Positions 1-6,561 of a stretch of DNA of 7,601 nt are shown here, one piece after another. Position 1 is the stretch's first letter; every line of letters begins with the position of its first letter. The stretch covers positions 1-7,601 of the forward strand of contig CAMFCK010000033.1 of the NCBI GenBank assembly GCA_945948775.1, given 5' to 3'. The notes below the pieces were generated by a model. It made no database searches. It was not told where the DNA came from and was given only the letters and a program-made list of their open reading frames with translations. This stretch comes from an uncultured Clostridia bacterium. Lineage in GTDB: Bacteria > Bacillota > Clostridia > UBA1381. Both the position numbers and the translations under genes were made by a program.

Positions 1-2
1 AA

Positions 3-215
3 TGCTTTGATTTGATTTTTCTTGATCCGCCATATAACAAGGGCTTTATAGAGCCGGTTTTGTCCGATATAGTCAAAAATAAGCGGCTGAGTGAAAAAGG
101 TATTATTGTTTTAGAAAGCGATGATACTGATATGCATGATGATTTTGACGGTTTGTCGGTGATGAAACAGAAAAAATACGGCAGAAGCTACGTTACTGTT
201 TATCAAAGAAGGTGA
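3..215 (+). CDS. rsmD: 16S rRNA (guanine966-N2)-methyltransferase RsmD, C-terminal part
   Basis: This is the 3' end of a gene cut by the left window edge; the frame is open from base 3. RsmD transfers a methyl group from S-adenosylmethionine to N2 of G966 in 16S rRNA during small-subunit assembly, in the cytoplasm. The visible part begins with the residues FDLIFLDPPY, which contain the DPPY catalytic motif (motif IV) of N6-adenine/N2-guanine methyltransferases in the context typical of RsmD. The rest matches the family's C-terminus, including a GIIVLES strand and a final KxYGRSYVTVY segment. The SAM-binding motif I lies upstream of the window. Six bases separate its stop from coaD, and rsmD-coaD is a very common clostridial pair, which supports the call. 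No defect is visible. Confidence 0.88.
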   Translation, partial: CFDLIFLDPPYNKGFIEPVLSDIVKNKRLSEKGIIVLESDDTDMHDDFDGLSVMKQKKYGRSYVTVYQRR

Positions 216-221
216 AGTGAT

Positions 222-701
222 TTGAGAATTGCCGTTTATCCCGGCAGTTTTGATCCCATAACCAACGGGCATCTTGATATCATAAAGCGCGCGTCAAGGC
301 TTTACGATAAGGTCATTGTAGGCGTTTTGGACAATATAAATAAAAAACCGCTTTTTTCAGTAAATGAGCGTAAGAAGATGATAGAGCAGGTTACCGAAGG
401 AATAGCAAATGTCGAATGTGACGCTTTTTCCGGTCTGCTTGTTGATTTTCTGAAGCAAAAGAATGCCGAAGTGATTATTAAGGGGCTCAGAATAGTAGCG
501 GATTTTGAGTACGAGTTTCAGATGGCGCTTTTGAATAAGGCGCTGAACCCTGAGTTTGAAACGGTATTCATGATGACCAATTCGCAGTTTTCGTACATTA
601 GCTCGAGCATGGTAAAAGAGGTCGCAAAGTACAGCGGCGGTCTCGAAGGTCTTGTGCCGGGACAGATAATTCCTGACATAAGAAAAAAGTATAATAATTG
701 A
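222..701 (+). CDS. coaD: phosphopantetheine adenylyltransferase CoaD
   Basis: CoaD joins ATP and 4'-phosphopantetheine to give dephospho-CoA and pyrophosphate, the penultimate step of coenzyme A synthesis; it is a cytoplasmic enzyme, usually a hexamer. The 159-residue length is standard. Nucleotidyltransferase motifs are all present: [12 protein letters not shown] at residues 6-17, with the TxGH nucleotide-binding signature ending at His17; IKGLR at 86-90; and YISSSMVKE at 125-133, the family's ISSTxVRE motif. The start is a TTG, chosen because the conserved [13 protein letters not shown]-terminus begins exactly there and a purine-rich GAAGGTGA site over the end of rsmD sits just upstream. 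Its stop is followed after 14 bases by the next gene's ATG. Confidence 0.95.
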   Translation: MRIAVYPGSFDPITNGHLDIIKRASRLYDKVIVGVLDNINKKPLFSVNERKKMIEQVTEGIANVECDAFSGLLVDFLKQKNAEVIIKGLRIVADFEYEFQMALLNKALNPEFETVFMMTNSQFSYISSSMVKEVAKYSGGLEGLVPGQIIPDIRKKYNN

Positions 702-715
702 TAGGAGTTTTGGAA

Positions 716-1165
716 ATGGAAGATATCATGGAAGTTATTGATTTGATGGAGGAAAATATTGATAAGGCGCCGGTTGTTCCCTTGAGCGGAAAGATTCTTG
801 TGGACAAGGAGGAACTTCTTGATTACATTCAGGAATTGCGTCTTGTATACCCGGAACAGCTTAAAGAAGCAAAATGGGTCAAGGAGGAAAGGCAGAGAAT
901 ACTTAATGAGGCAGAAACCCGCGCGCAGACAATGGTTAAAAATGCCGAGGACAAGGTTCGTCAGATGATTGACGAAAATGAGGTTACAAGACAGGCTATA
1001 GATCAGGCTAACCGTCTTGTAAATGACGCACAGACAAAATCAATGGAAATCAAGGCAGACTGTGACCAGTATGCCGATGATATTCTTGGTGATGTTGAAA
1101 AGCGTCTGGACATGCTTTTGAAAAAAGTGCATGACGACCGTGTTTATTTTAACAATAAACAGTAG
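716..1165 (+). CDS. small charged coiled-coil protein of unknown function
   Basis: This encodes 149 residues. An in-frame TTG at 698 exists, but the ATG at 716 is preferred because AGGAG at 703-707 lies 8 bases before it. The N-terminal third (about 1-55) has an acidic helix, then a short VVPLSGKILVDKEELLDYI segment that looks like a conserved head. Residues from about 60 to 140 are strongly helical, Glu/Lys/Gln/Ala rich and free of proline and aromatic clusters, consistent with a long coiled coil. There is no signal peptide or membrane segment. From memory, similar proteins directly follow coaD in many Clostridia and are loosely named ATPase or V-type ATPase subunit H-like because of the coiled coil. 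No nucleotide-binding motif is visible, so that name should not be read as a function. A structural or division-related role is possible but unproven. Confidence 0.8.
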   Translation: MEDIMEVIDLMEENIDKAPVVPLSGKILVDKEELLDYIQELRLVYPEQLKEAKWVKEERQRILNEAETRAQTMVKNAEDKVRQMIDENEVTRQAIDQANRLVNDAQTKSMEIKADCDQYADDILGDVEKRLDMLLKKVHDDRVYFNNKQ

Positions 1166-1187
1166 ATAATATTATGGTAAGTAACAG

Positions 1188-1238
1188 GGCTGTACCATTG
1201 CAGCCGCGCAAGCGGAGTGCGGTATAGCCTTGATTTTT
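1188..1238 (+). terminator. hairpin with GCAA tetraloop and T-rich tail (terminator or attenuator)
   Basis: In the 95-base gap before the thioesterase gene, GGCTGTACC (1188-1196) can pair with GGTATAGCC (1221-1229), nine pairs with one G-U. Inside it, GCA (1200-1202) pairs with TGC (1218-1220), and CCGC (1204-1207) pairs with GCGG (1212-1215) around a GCAA tetraloop, a GNRA-type loop. The tail is TTGATTTTT (1230-1238). This resembles an intrinsic terminator, but the T-tract is interrupted and the next gene has no clear promoter of its own. Partial read-through, or a leader-type regulatory hairpin, is therefore as likely as a full stop. Confidence 0.5.
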
Positions 1239-1260
1239 GTGACGGAGGAGGCAGGCCGGT

Positions 1261-1659
1261 ATGATTGAAACCGGAATAAAAGGCGTTTTTACTACTACTG
1301 TTGACAAGTCCAATATTGCCAAAACAATGAAAAGCGGCGAGCTTGATGTATTTGCAACGCCTGCGCTTGTTGCTGCAATGGAGGCGGCTGCGGTAAATGC
1401 TCTTGAAGGAAGGCTTGATGAGGGCGAAAGCACAGTCGGCGGCAGAATTGACTTAAAGCATACGGCTCCAAGCGTAGTTGGTGCCGAGATTACAGCTGAG
1501 GCGGAGCTGATTTTTACCGATGGAAAAAAGCTTGTGTTCAAGGTAACGGCTAGTGATAATAATGGCGCTATCGGAGAAGGAGAACATGAAAGGTTCATTA
1601 TAAATAAGGCAAAATTTATGTCAAAAGCTATAATCAGGAGTGAGAGCAATGTTAAGTGA
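1261..1659 (+). CDS. FlK-type hotdog-fold acyl-CoA thioesterase
   Basis: A 132-residue cytoplasmic protein of the hotdog-fold thioesterase family that includes fluoroacetyl-CoA thioesterase FlK; it should hydrolyse a short acyl-CoA or related thioester. The candidate catalytic residues are Thr33 (in VFATPALV), Glu41 (in AAMEAAAV) and His67 (in DLKHTAP). Their spacing of 8 and 26 residues equals that of Thr42, Glu50 and His76 in FlK, recalled from the literature. EGEST-VGG (54-61) and the [11 protein letters not shown] segment (105-115) also fit the family. The lid region before Thr33 is shorter than in FlK and lacks FlK's lid phenylalanines, so fluoroacetate specificity is not expected. The start ATG follows GGAGGAG (1244-1250) by 10 bases. 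Its stop overlaps fhs by 11 bases, implying co-expression. The natural substrate is unknown. Confidence 0.85.
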   Translation: MIETGIKGVFTTTVDKSNIAKTMKSGELDVFATPALVAAMEAAAVNALEGRLDEGESTVGGRIDLKHTAPSVVGAEITAEAELIFTDGKKLVFKVTASDNNGAIGEGEHERFIINKAKFMSKAIIRSESNVK

Positions 1660-3297
1660 TATTGAAATTGCACAGGCAGCTGAAATGCTTCCTATCAAAG
1701 AGGTCGCCTCAGAGCTTGGAATTGCCGAGGAGGAGATTGAGCAGTACGGCAGGTACAAAGCGAAGATGTCCGAAGCACTTATTAAGCGCGTTTCAAAAAA
1801 TAAGGACGGAAAGCTTATACTTGTTACGGCGATAAATCCCACGCCTGCCGGTGAGGGAAAGACAACTACCACGGTAGGTCTCGGAGACGCGTTAAGACGT
1901 ATTGGGAAAAAATGTGTGCTTGCTTTGCGTGAGCCTTCGCTCGGGCCTGTAATGGGGATAAAGGGCGGAGCCGCAGGCGGCGGCTACAGTCAGGTAGTGC
2001 CTATGGAGGATATCAACCTGCATTTTACAGGCGATATGCACGCAATTACTGCGGCGAACAATCTGCTTTCGGCTATGATTGATAACCATATCCATCAGGG
2101 AAACGAGCTTGAGATTGACACTACCAATATAGTATGGAAGCGTGTGCTTGATATGAATGACCGCGCTTTGCGCGAAACGGTTGTTGCACTCGGCGGTAAA
2201 ATTAACGGACGTCCGCGCGAGGATGGCTTCATGATAACGGTAGCGTCTGAGATAATGGCGATTTTATGCCTTGCCGATGGTCTGGCTGATCTAAAAAAAC
2301 GCCTCGGTGATATTATAATCGGATATAATTATTCCGGTGCGCCTGTTTATGCCAGAGATTTAAAGGCTGAGGGCGCAATGTGCGCTCTTTTAAAAGACGC
2401 AATAAAGCCGAATCTTGTTCAGACGCTGGAGAATACGCCCTGCTTTATTCACGGAGGACCGTTTGCAAATATTGCGCATGGCTGCAACAGCGTTACCGCG
2501 ACGCGCCTCGCGATGAAGCTTTCGGATTATACTGTAACAGAAGCAGGTTTCGGCGCAGATTTAGGCGCAGAAAAATTCATGGAATTGCACCCGATGCTGT
2601 TGTTATAGTTGCTACCGTTCGCGCGCTTAAATATAACGGCGGTGTTGATAAGGCGGATTTGAAGCAGGAAAATGTAGAGGCTCTTATAAAGGGCGCTGTG
2701 AATTTGAAAAAGCATATTGAGAATATGCAGAGCTACGGCGTGCCTGTGATTGTAGCGCTGAACAGATTTGACACCGATACCGATGCGGAAATAGATGCAG
2801 TCAGAAGGATTTGCTCCGAGTATAATGCCGAGCTGTCGCTTTCCGAGGTGTTTGCAAAAGGCGGCGAGGGGGGCATAGACCTTGCAAACAAGGTTGTTGC
2901 TATGCTTGAAGAGCAGAAGCCGGAATTTAAGTATCTTTATGATACCGAGCTTTCTATCAAGGATAAAATAAATACCATCGTAACAAAAATATACGGCGGA
3001 AGCGGTGTCAGCTACAGTAAAAAGGCTGAAAAAGAAATAAAAACGCTTGAGGCTCTCGGTCTGGATAAAAAGCCGGTGTGTATAGCAAAAACGCAATATT
3101 CTCTGTCCGATGATCCGACAAAGCTTGGCAGACCGGAAGGCTTTACCGTTACTGTTTCAAAGGTGCGTGTTTCCAATGGGGCTGGGTTTATAGTTGTTGA
3201 AACCGGGGATATTATGGTAATGCCCGGACTGCCGAAGCGCCCGGCGGCGGAGAAGATAGATATTGATGAAAACGGAAAAATTACGGGGTTATTCTGA
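1649..3297 (+). pseudogene. fhs: formate-tetrahydrofolate ligase, frameshifted by an apparent 22-base deletion
   Basis: Fhs makes 10-formyl-tetrahydrofolate from formate, ATP and tetrahydrofolate, feeding purine synthesis, formyl-Met-tRNA and, in acetogens, the Wood-Ljungdahl methyl branch. The start at 1649 has AGGAG at 1636-1640, 8 bases upstream. Residues 61-80 carry the P-loop ([11 protein letters not shown], Lys71), followed by the hallmark [19 protein letters not shown] stretch. The reading frame is normal through GAEKF, whose Phe is at 2576-2578, and then stops at 2606-2608. From about 2581 the homologous sequence continues in another frame ([16 protein letters not shown]) to the usual end MPGLPKRPAAEKIDIDENG...GLF at 3297. 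About seven conserved residues are missing at the junction. The span is 1649 bases; adding 22 gives 557 codons, or 556 residues, the normal size. No other damage is seen, so a recent mutation or a consensus error fits better than long decay. Confidence 0.9.
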
Positions 3298-3728
3298 TGA
3301 TATGTAAATCCTACAGCCCGGAGGAAACTGAGAAAATAGCAGAAAAGCTTGCCAAGGGGCTTAGCTGCGGTGATGTAATATGTCTTGATGGCGAACTTGG
3401 CGCAGGTAAAACCGCATTTACAAAGGGGTTGTGCCGTGCATTGGGAGTTGAGGAGCATATTTCAAGTCCTACATATACTATAGTCAACTGCTACAGCGGC
3501 AGTATAAACGTTTATCATATAGACGCTTATCGCATCGAGGACAGCGATGAAATGTATGAAATTGGTTTTGAGGATTATCTTTCCGACGGAATTTGTATCA
3601 TTGAATGGTCGGTGCGCATTGCGGATATTCTGCCGCAAAGAAGGATAGAAATCAGTATAAGCAGAGATTTGAGCATTGATGAGAACTACAGGGAAATAGA
3701 AATTGTAAAGACAGGATATGAGGGGTGA
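3297..3728 (+). CDS. tsaE: tRNA t6A37 biosynthesis ATPase TsaE
   Basis: TsaE is the P-loop ATPase that works with TsaB and TsaD to place the threonylcarbamoyl group on A37 of ANN-decoding tRNAs in the cytoplasm. At 143 residues it has family size. Motifs visible in order are the Walker A GELGAGKT (32-39, Lys38), SPTYTIVN (57-64), HIDAYRI (74-80) and the IIEW motif (101-104). Its ATG shares one base with the fhs stop (TGATG). The upstream Shine-Dalgarno is weak (GGGG at 3285-3288), so initiation probably depends partly on ribosomes finishing fhs. The fhs frameshift could therefore lower tsaE translation. tsaB begins four bases after its stop. Confidence 0.94.
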   Translation: MICKSYSPEETEKIAEKLAKGLSCGDVICLDGELGAGKTAFTKGLCRALGVEEHISSPTYTIVNCYSGSINVYHIDAYRIEDSDEMYEIGFEDYLSDGICIIEWSVRIADILPQRRIEISISRDLSIDENYREIEIVKTGYEG

Positions 3729-3732
3729 GCAA

Positions 3733-4458
3733 ATGCGGATTTTAGCAGTTGATACGTCTGCGGCAGTTGCGTCGTGTGCAATTGTCGAGGACGAGAAGCT
3801 TGTATGTGAACAGATACTCAATAATAAACTGACGCATTCGCAGACAATAATGCCGATGATTGCTTCTGCCCTGTTGCAGAGTGAGCTGACGGCAGCGGAT
3901 ATTGATTTGTTTGCCGCTGTTACCGGCCCGGGCTCCTTTACCGGCATTCGTATCGGGGTATCGGCAGTAAAGGCGCTTGCACATGCAACGTCAAAGCCTT
4001 GCGCGGCTGTATCTTCACTGGAGGCGATGGCGTTTAATCTTATCTGCTCGAACTATATAATAGCGCCCATAATGGATGCGCGCCGGGGGCAGGTTTACAA
4101 CGCACTCTACCGCTCTGACGGAGTTTCACTAAGGGAAATTGCCCCACTGCGCGCGCTGAGCATTGAGGATTGCTGTGAGGAACTGGCGCAAATGGGCGAA
4201 CGTGTGGTTTTTTTGGGCGATGGATTGCCGGTCTGCGGTGATATTATAAAAGAAAAGCTTGGCAGCATGGTGCTGTTTGCACCGGCAAATCTGAATGCGC
4301 AGATGGCAGGCTCGGCGGCTGTTCTGGCAAAGGACAAAAAACATATACGGTATGACGAGCTGGTTCCGTTCTATCTGAGAAAATCTCAAGCGGAACGAGA
4401 ATATGAAGAAAAACACAATAACAGGGAGGAAGAAAACAATGTTGGCGATAGGCAGTGA
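3733..4458 (+). CDS. tsaB: tRNA t6A37 biosynthesis scaffold TsaB
   Basis: TsaB is the inactive paralogue of TsaD that forms the TsaB-TsaD core to which TsaE binds in t6A synthesis. An in-frame ATG lies at 3718, but 3733 is chosen because AGGGGTGA at 3720-3727 sits just before it and the conserved N-terminus MRILAVDTSA starts there; the result is 241 residues. Family features are the actin-like ATPase fold opening (ILAVDTS, 3-9), TGPGSFTGIRIG (64-75), PIMDARRGQVY (112-122) and the C-terminal LVPFYLRKSQAE block (210-221). The last 20 bases overlap the start of rpiB. In many Bacillota rimI and tsaD follow tsaB; neither is in this window, so tsaD must lie elsewhere. Confidence 0.94.
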   Translation: MRILAVDTSAAVASCAIVEDEKLVCEQILNNKLTHSQTIMPMIASALLQSELTAADIDLFAAVTGPGSFTGIRIGVSAVKALAHATSKPCAAVSSLEAMAFNLICSNYIIAPIMDARRGQVYNALYRSDGVSLREIAPLRALSIEDCCEELAQMGERVVFLGDGLPVCGDIIKEKLGSMVLFAPANLNAQMAGSAAVLAKDKKHIRYDELVPFYLRKSQAEREYEEKHNNREEENNVGDRQ

Positions 4459-4873
4459 TCACGGCGGTTTTGAACTGAAAAATCACGTTATAGAGCATCT
4501 GAAGAACGCGGGTATAGAGTATAAGGACTGCGGCACATATAACGAGGAAAGCTGCGATTATCCGGATATTGCAAAAAAGGTCGCAGATACGATAATCTCG
4601 GGCGAATGTGAAAGAGGCATTCTTATCTGCGGTACCGGTATAGGAATTTCAATTGCAGCAAATAAGATTGACGGAATCCGCGCGGCACTGTGTTCGGATG
4701 TATACTCTGCAAAGATGGCGCGGCAGCACAATAACGCAAATATAATATGTCTTGGCGGGCGTGTTACCGGCCGGGAGCTTGCGTTTATGATCATTGATAC
4801 CTTTCTTAATGAGGAATATGCCGGCGGCAGACATCAGAAACGTATCGACAAGATACATGCTCTTGAAAAATAA
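4439..4873 (+). CDS. rpiB: ribose-5-phosphate isomerase B
   Basis: RpiB interconverts ribulose 5-phosphate and ribose 5-phosphate in the non-oxidative pentose phosphate pathway; some relatives act on allose or galactose phosphates. The frame is open from 4403, but the start at 4439 is supported by GGGAGGA at 4424-4430, 8 bases upstream, and by the conserved MLAIGSDHGG beginning, which contains Asp8 and His9. The protein then has 144 residues, normal for the family. The catalytic Cys64 lies in ILICGTGIGISIAANK (61-76) and the phosphate/ring-opening His97 in ARQHNNAN (94-101), followed by CLGGRVTG (104-111). It is the last gene of the plus-strand run, 12 bases before a strong terminator. LacA/B-type relatives are less likely because no sugar operon surrounds it. 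Confidence 0.93.
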   Translation: MLAIGSDHGGFELKNHVIEHLKNAGIEYKDCGTYNEESCDYPDIAKKVADTIISGECERGILICGTGIGISIAANKIDGIRAALCSDVYSAKMARQHNNANIICLGGRVTGRELAFMIIDTFLNEEYAGGRHQKRIDKIHALEK

Positions 4874-4885
4874 TCACATTAAAAG

Positions 4886-4932
4886 AAAAAGCCATGCGAG
4901 GACTGTACTGTGCAGCCGCCGCATGGCTTTTT
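4886..4932. terminator. bidirectional intrinsic terminator between rpiB and proA
   Basis: AAAAAGCCATGCG (4886-4898) is perfectly complementary to CGCATGGCTTTTT (4920-4932), a 13-bp stem with an A-run on one side and a T-run on the other, so it can stop transcription from both convergent genes. The 21-base loop can form a small inner helix, with CTGTA (4903-4907) pairing TGCAG (4911-4915) including one wobble pair. It lies 12 bases past the rpiB stop and 6 bases from the proA stop. Confidence 0.93.
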
Positions 4933-4938
4933 GTTAAA

Positions 4939-6186
4939 CTATTCTCTTATCTGTCCGTTTCCGTATATTATATTCTTTGTGGTAGTCAGCGCGAGCAATC
5001 CCAAAGGACCGCGCGCATGAAGCTTTTGAGTGCTGATGCCGATCTCTGCTCCGTAGCCAAACTCAAATCCGTCAGTAAAACGAGTTGAGGCGTTTACATA
5101 TACAGCTGCGGCATCAATTTCATTCAGAAAACGTTGTGAGTTTTCATACGAATTTGTTATTATTGACTCGGAATGTCCTGTATTGCATCGGTTGATATGC
5201 TCGATCGCCTCGTCTATGCCGGGAAGTACAATACAAGAGATTACAGCGTCAAGATACTCTGTGTACCAATCCTCCTCAGAAGCGGGGACGGCTTCGGGAA
5301 CTATTTCGCAAGTGCGTTTACAGCCGCGAATTTCAATGTTTTTTGCAAGAAGCCTTCCGGCAATTATCGGCAGCGCCTTTTCAGCAATTTTTTCGTGAAT
5401 TACAAGAGATTCACATGCATTGCAAACGCCGAGACGCTGGGTTTTTGCATTGTCGATTATATTGGCAGCCATATCAATATCAGCGCTTTCATCAACGAAT
5501 ATATGACAGTTGCCGGTGCCTGTTTCGATAGCCGGAACGGTACTGTTATTTACTACCGTTTGAATAAGACCGGCACTGCCGCGCGGAATAAGCACGTCAA
5601 GATATTTGTTCAGCTTCATGAGCTCCGTTGCGGTTTCGCGCGAGGTGTCTTCGATAAGAATGACCGCATCCGGAGTGATTCCGCAGGAAATGAGAGCGCT
5701 GCGGATAGTATCCGTTATAATCTTGTTTGAGTGTATTGCGTCGCTTCCTCCGCGCAGGATTACTGCGTTTGAGGTTTTAAAGCAGAGGCCGAAGGCGTCA
5801 GCAGTCACATTGGGACGTGATTCGTAAATGATGCCGATAACTCCGAGCGGTACGCGCTTTTGTCCTATCATTAGTCCGTTCGGACGCTCCTTCATATATA
5901 AAACCTCGCCTATAGGATCATCGAGCATGACTATTTGACGCAGTCCGTCAGCCATTGCATCAATTCTTGCAGTGCTTAGGCTCAGCCGGTCTATTAGCGA
6001 CTCCTTTACTCCGCGTTCGCGTGCAGAAACTATATCCTTTTCGTTTTCAGCCAATATAGCTTTAGTATTTTCGCAAAGTGCCATAGCGCAAGCGGCAATT
6101 GCTTCGTTTTTCTGCACCTGACTGAGCTTTGCAAGCAGGCGCGACGCAGTTTTTGCTCTGAAACCGATTTTATCTAAATATTCCAT
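4939..6186 (-). CDS. proA: glutamate-5-semialdehyde dehydrogenase (gamma-glutamyl phosphate reductase)
   Basis: ProA reduces gamma-glutamyl phosphate with NADPH to glutamate 5-semialdehyde, the second step of proline synthesis from glutamate; it is cytoplasmic. At 415 residues it is full length. It has an aldehyde-dehydrogenase-type fold, with the conserved [20 protein letters not shown] (109-128), the [11 protein letters not shown] segment (137-147), PRGSAGLI (201-208), the catalytic Cys255 in RLGVCNACE (251-259) and the C-terminal [11 protein letters not shown] (390-400). The start is supported by GGAGG (6194-6198 on the minus strand), 7 bases upstream. It is normally paired with proB (glutamate 5-kinase); no proB lies upstream here, and the gene has its own promoter. 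proB may be elsewhere in the genome. Confidence 0.96.
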   Translation of the reverse strand: MEYLDKIGFRAKTASRLLAKLSQVQKNEAIAACAMALCENTKAILAENEKDIVSARERGVKESLIDRLSLSTARIDAMADGLRQIVMLDDPIGEVLYMKERPNGLMIGQKRVPLGVIGIIYESRPNVTADAFGLCFKTSNAVILRGGSDAIHSNKIITDTIRSALISCGITPDAVILIEDTSRETATELMKLNKYLDVLIPRGSAGLIQTVVNNSTVPAIETGTGNCHIFVDESADIDMAANIIDNAKTQRLGVCNACESLVIHEKIAEKALPIIAGRLLAKNIEIRGCKRTCEIVPEAVPASEEDWYTEYLDAVISCIVLPGIDEAIEHINRCNTGHSESIITNSYENSQRFLNEIDAAAVYVNASTRFTDGFEFGYGAEIGISTQKLHARGPLGLLALTTTKNIIYGNGQIRE

Positions 6187-6215
6187 TTTAAAACCTCCGG
6201 AAAGTGTTTTCTAAC

Positions 6216-6244
6216 ATTTTAAAATAATTAATTGCCGATGTAAA
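6216..6244 (-). promoter_or_regulatory. sigma-A-type promoter for proA
   Basis: Read on the minus strand, TTTACA (6239-6244) serves as the -35 and TAAAAT (6216-6221) as the -10, with exactly 17 bases between. Transcription would start near 6209, giving a leader of about 23 bases that carries the GGAGG site. That is too short for a T-box or riboswitch, so no leader-based proline control is visible. Confidence 0.75.
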
Positions 6245-6345
6245 GAGGAAGGGGCTGTTGCATTTAGCGAAAAAGGGGTGTAAAAAAGTCAGCAAGAGCA
6301 TTCAAGGTTTAGTGTGTCGAAAAAAACAAAATAACGATTAAATGT

Positions 6346-6437
6346 AAAAAAACGCCCGAAAAAGCGGATTTTCTGTGTTTATGCCCATGAACTGCGAACC
6401 AAAATTACCCTCGGAATATCCGCATACACCGTCGGGC
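6346..6437 (-). terminator. candidate terminator/structured RNA downstream of the secreted-protein gene
   Basis: On the minus strand GCCCGA (complement of 6432-6437) can pair with TCGGGC (complement of 6354-6359), followed by one G and then seven T residues (complement of the A-run 6346-6352). A second helix nests inside: positions 6418-6423 with 6364-6369, six pairs. A stem followed by a T7 tract is the layout of an intrinsic terminator for the gene ending at 6562, though the loop is unusually large. It may instead be part of the surrounding repeat element. Confidence 0.4.
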
Positions 6438-6440
6438 AAG

Positions 6441-6471
6441 GTATTCAGCGGCTTCGGCTGCCGCTGAATAC
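6441..6471. repeat. perfect 12-bp inverted repeat with 7-base loop
   Basis: GTATTCAGCGGC (6441-6452) is the exact reverse complement of GCCGCTGAATAC (6460-6471). The loop TTCGGCT also permits a C(TTCG)G tetraloop in a slipped pairing. No T-run follows on the minus strand and only a weak one on the plus strand, so this is not a simple terminator. It looks like the core of a REP-like element or a structured RNA. Confidence 0.8.
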
Positions 6472-6561
6472 TGATTTTCGTCCGTTCCGAACGATTTTTT
6501 TGGACACTCCCTATGAAGTCCGTTTTATATATTGAGCTTTTTTGCAGCACCTTTATAGATC

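Larger units (their letters stand above)
6251..6511. repeat. hairpin-rich intergenic segment, possible small mobile-element remnant
   Basis: This is most of the 375-base gap between proA and the secreted protein gene, and it shows no credible gene. Its left edge starts GGGGCTGTTGCA (6251-6262), which resembles the ends of some insertion sequences. Read from the other side, a similar edge GGGAGTGTCCA ends at 6511; the two share only the pattern GGGnnTGT, a weak inverted repeat. No target-site duplication is evident. Within it are nested long-range helices (6354-6437), a 12-bp perfect hairpin (6441-6471) and a short stem-plus-T7 (6483-6501). A miniature transposable element or a dispersed intergenic repeat would explain this, but only genome-wide copies could show it. 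Confidence 0.35.

Noticed and set aside
1166..1260. Tetrahydrofolate riboswitch upstream of the thioesterase-fhs pair
   Set aside because: THF riboswitches do occur near folate genes in Clostridia, but the gap is small and its hairpin does not resemble the conserved core I remember.
1149..1673. Long minus-strand reading frame opposite the thioesterase gene
   Set aside because: It is antisense to a gene with clear family motifs, Ser/Ala/Pro rich without any recognisable motif, a typical shadow.
2380..2580. Upstream part of the open frame that carries the fhs 3' half, as a separate gene start
   Set aside because: Before about 2581 this frame gives Arg/Cys-rich residues unrelated to Fhs, while the other frame gives perfect Fhs sequence, so it is only an out-of-frame extension.
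2570..2610. Programmed ribosomal frameshift in fhs
   Set aside because: Conserved residues are missing at the junction, so a shift alone could not restore the protein; there is no strong slippery heptamer plus downstream structure, and Fhs is not known to use frameshifting.
5173..5730. Long plus-strand reading frame opposite proA
   Set aside because: It is fully antisense to an intact proA including its catalytic region and shows no ribosome-binding site or family resemblance.
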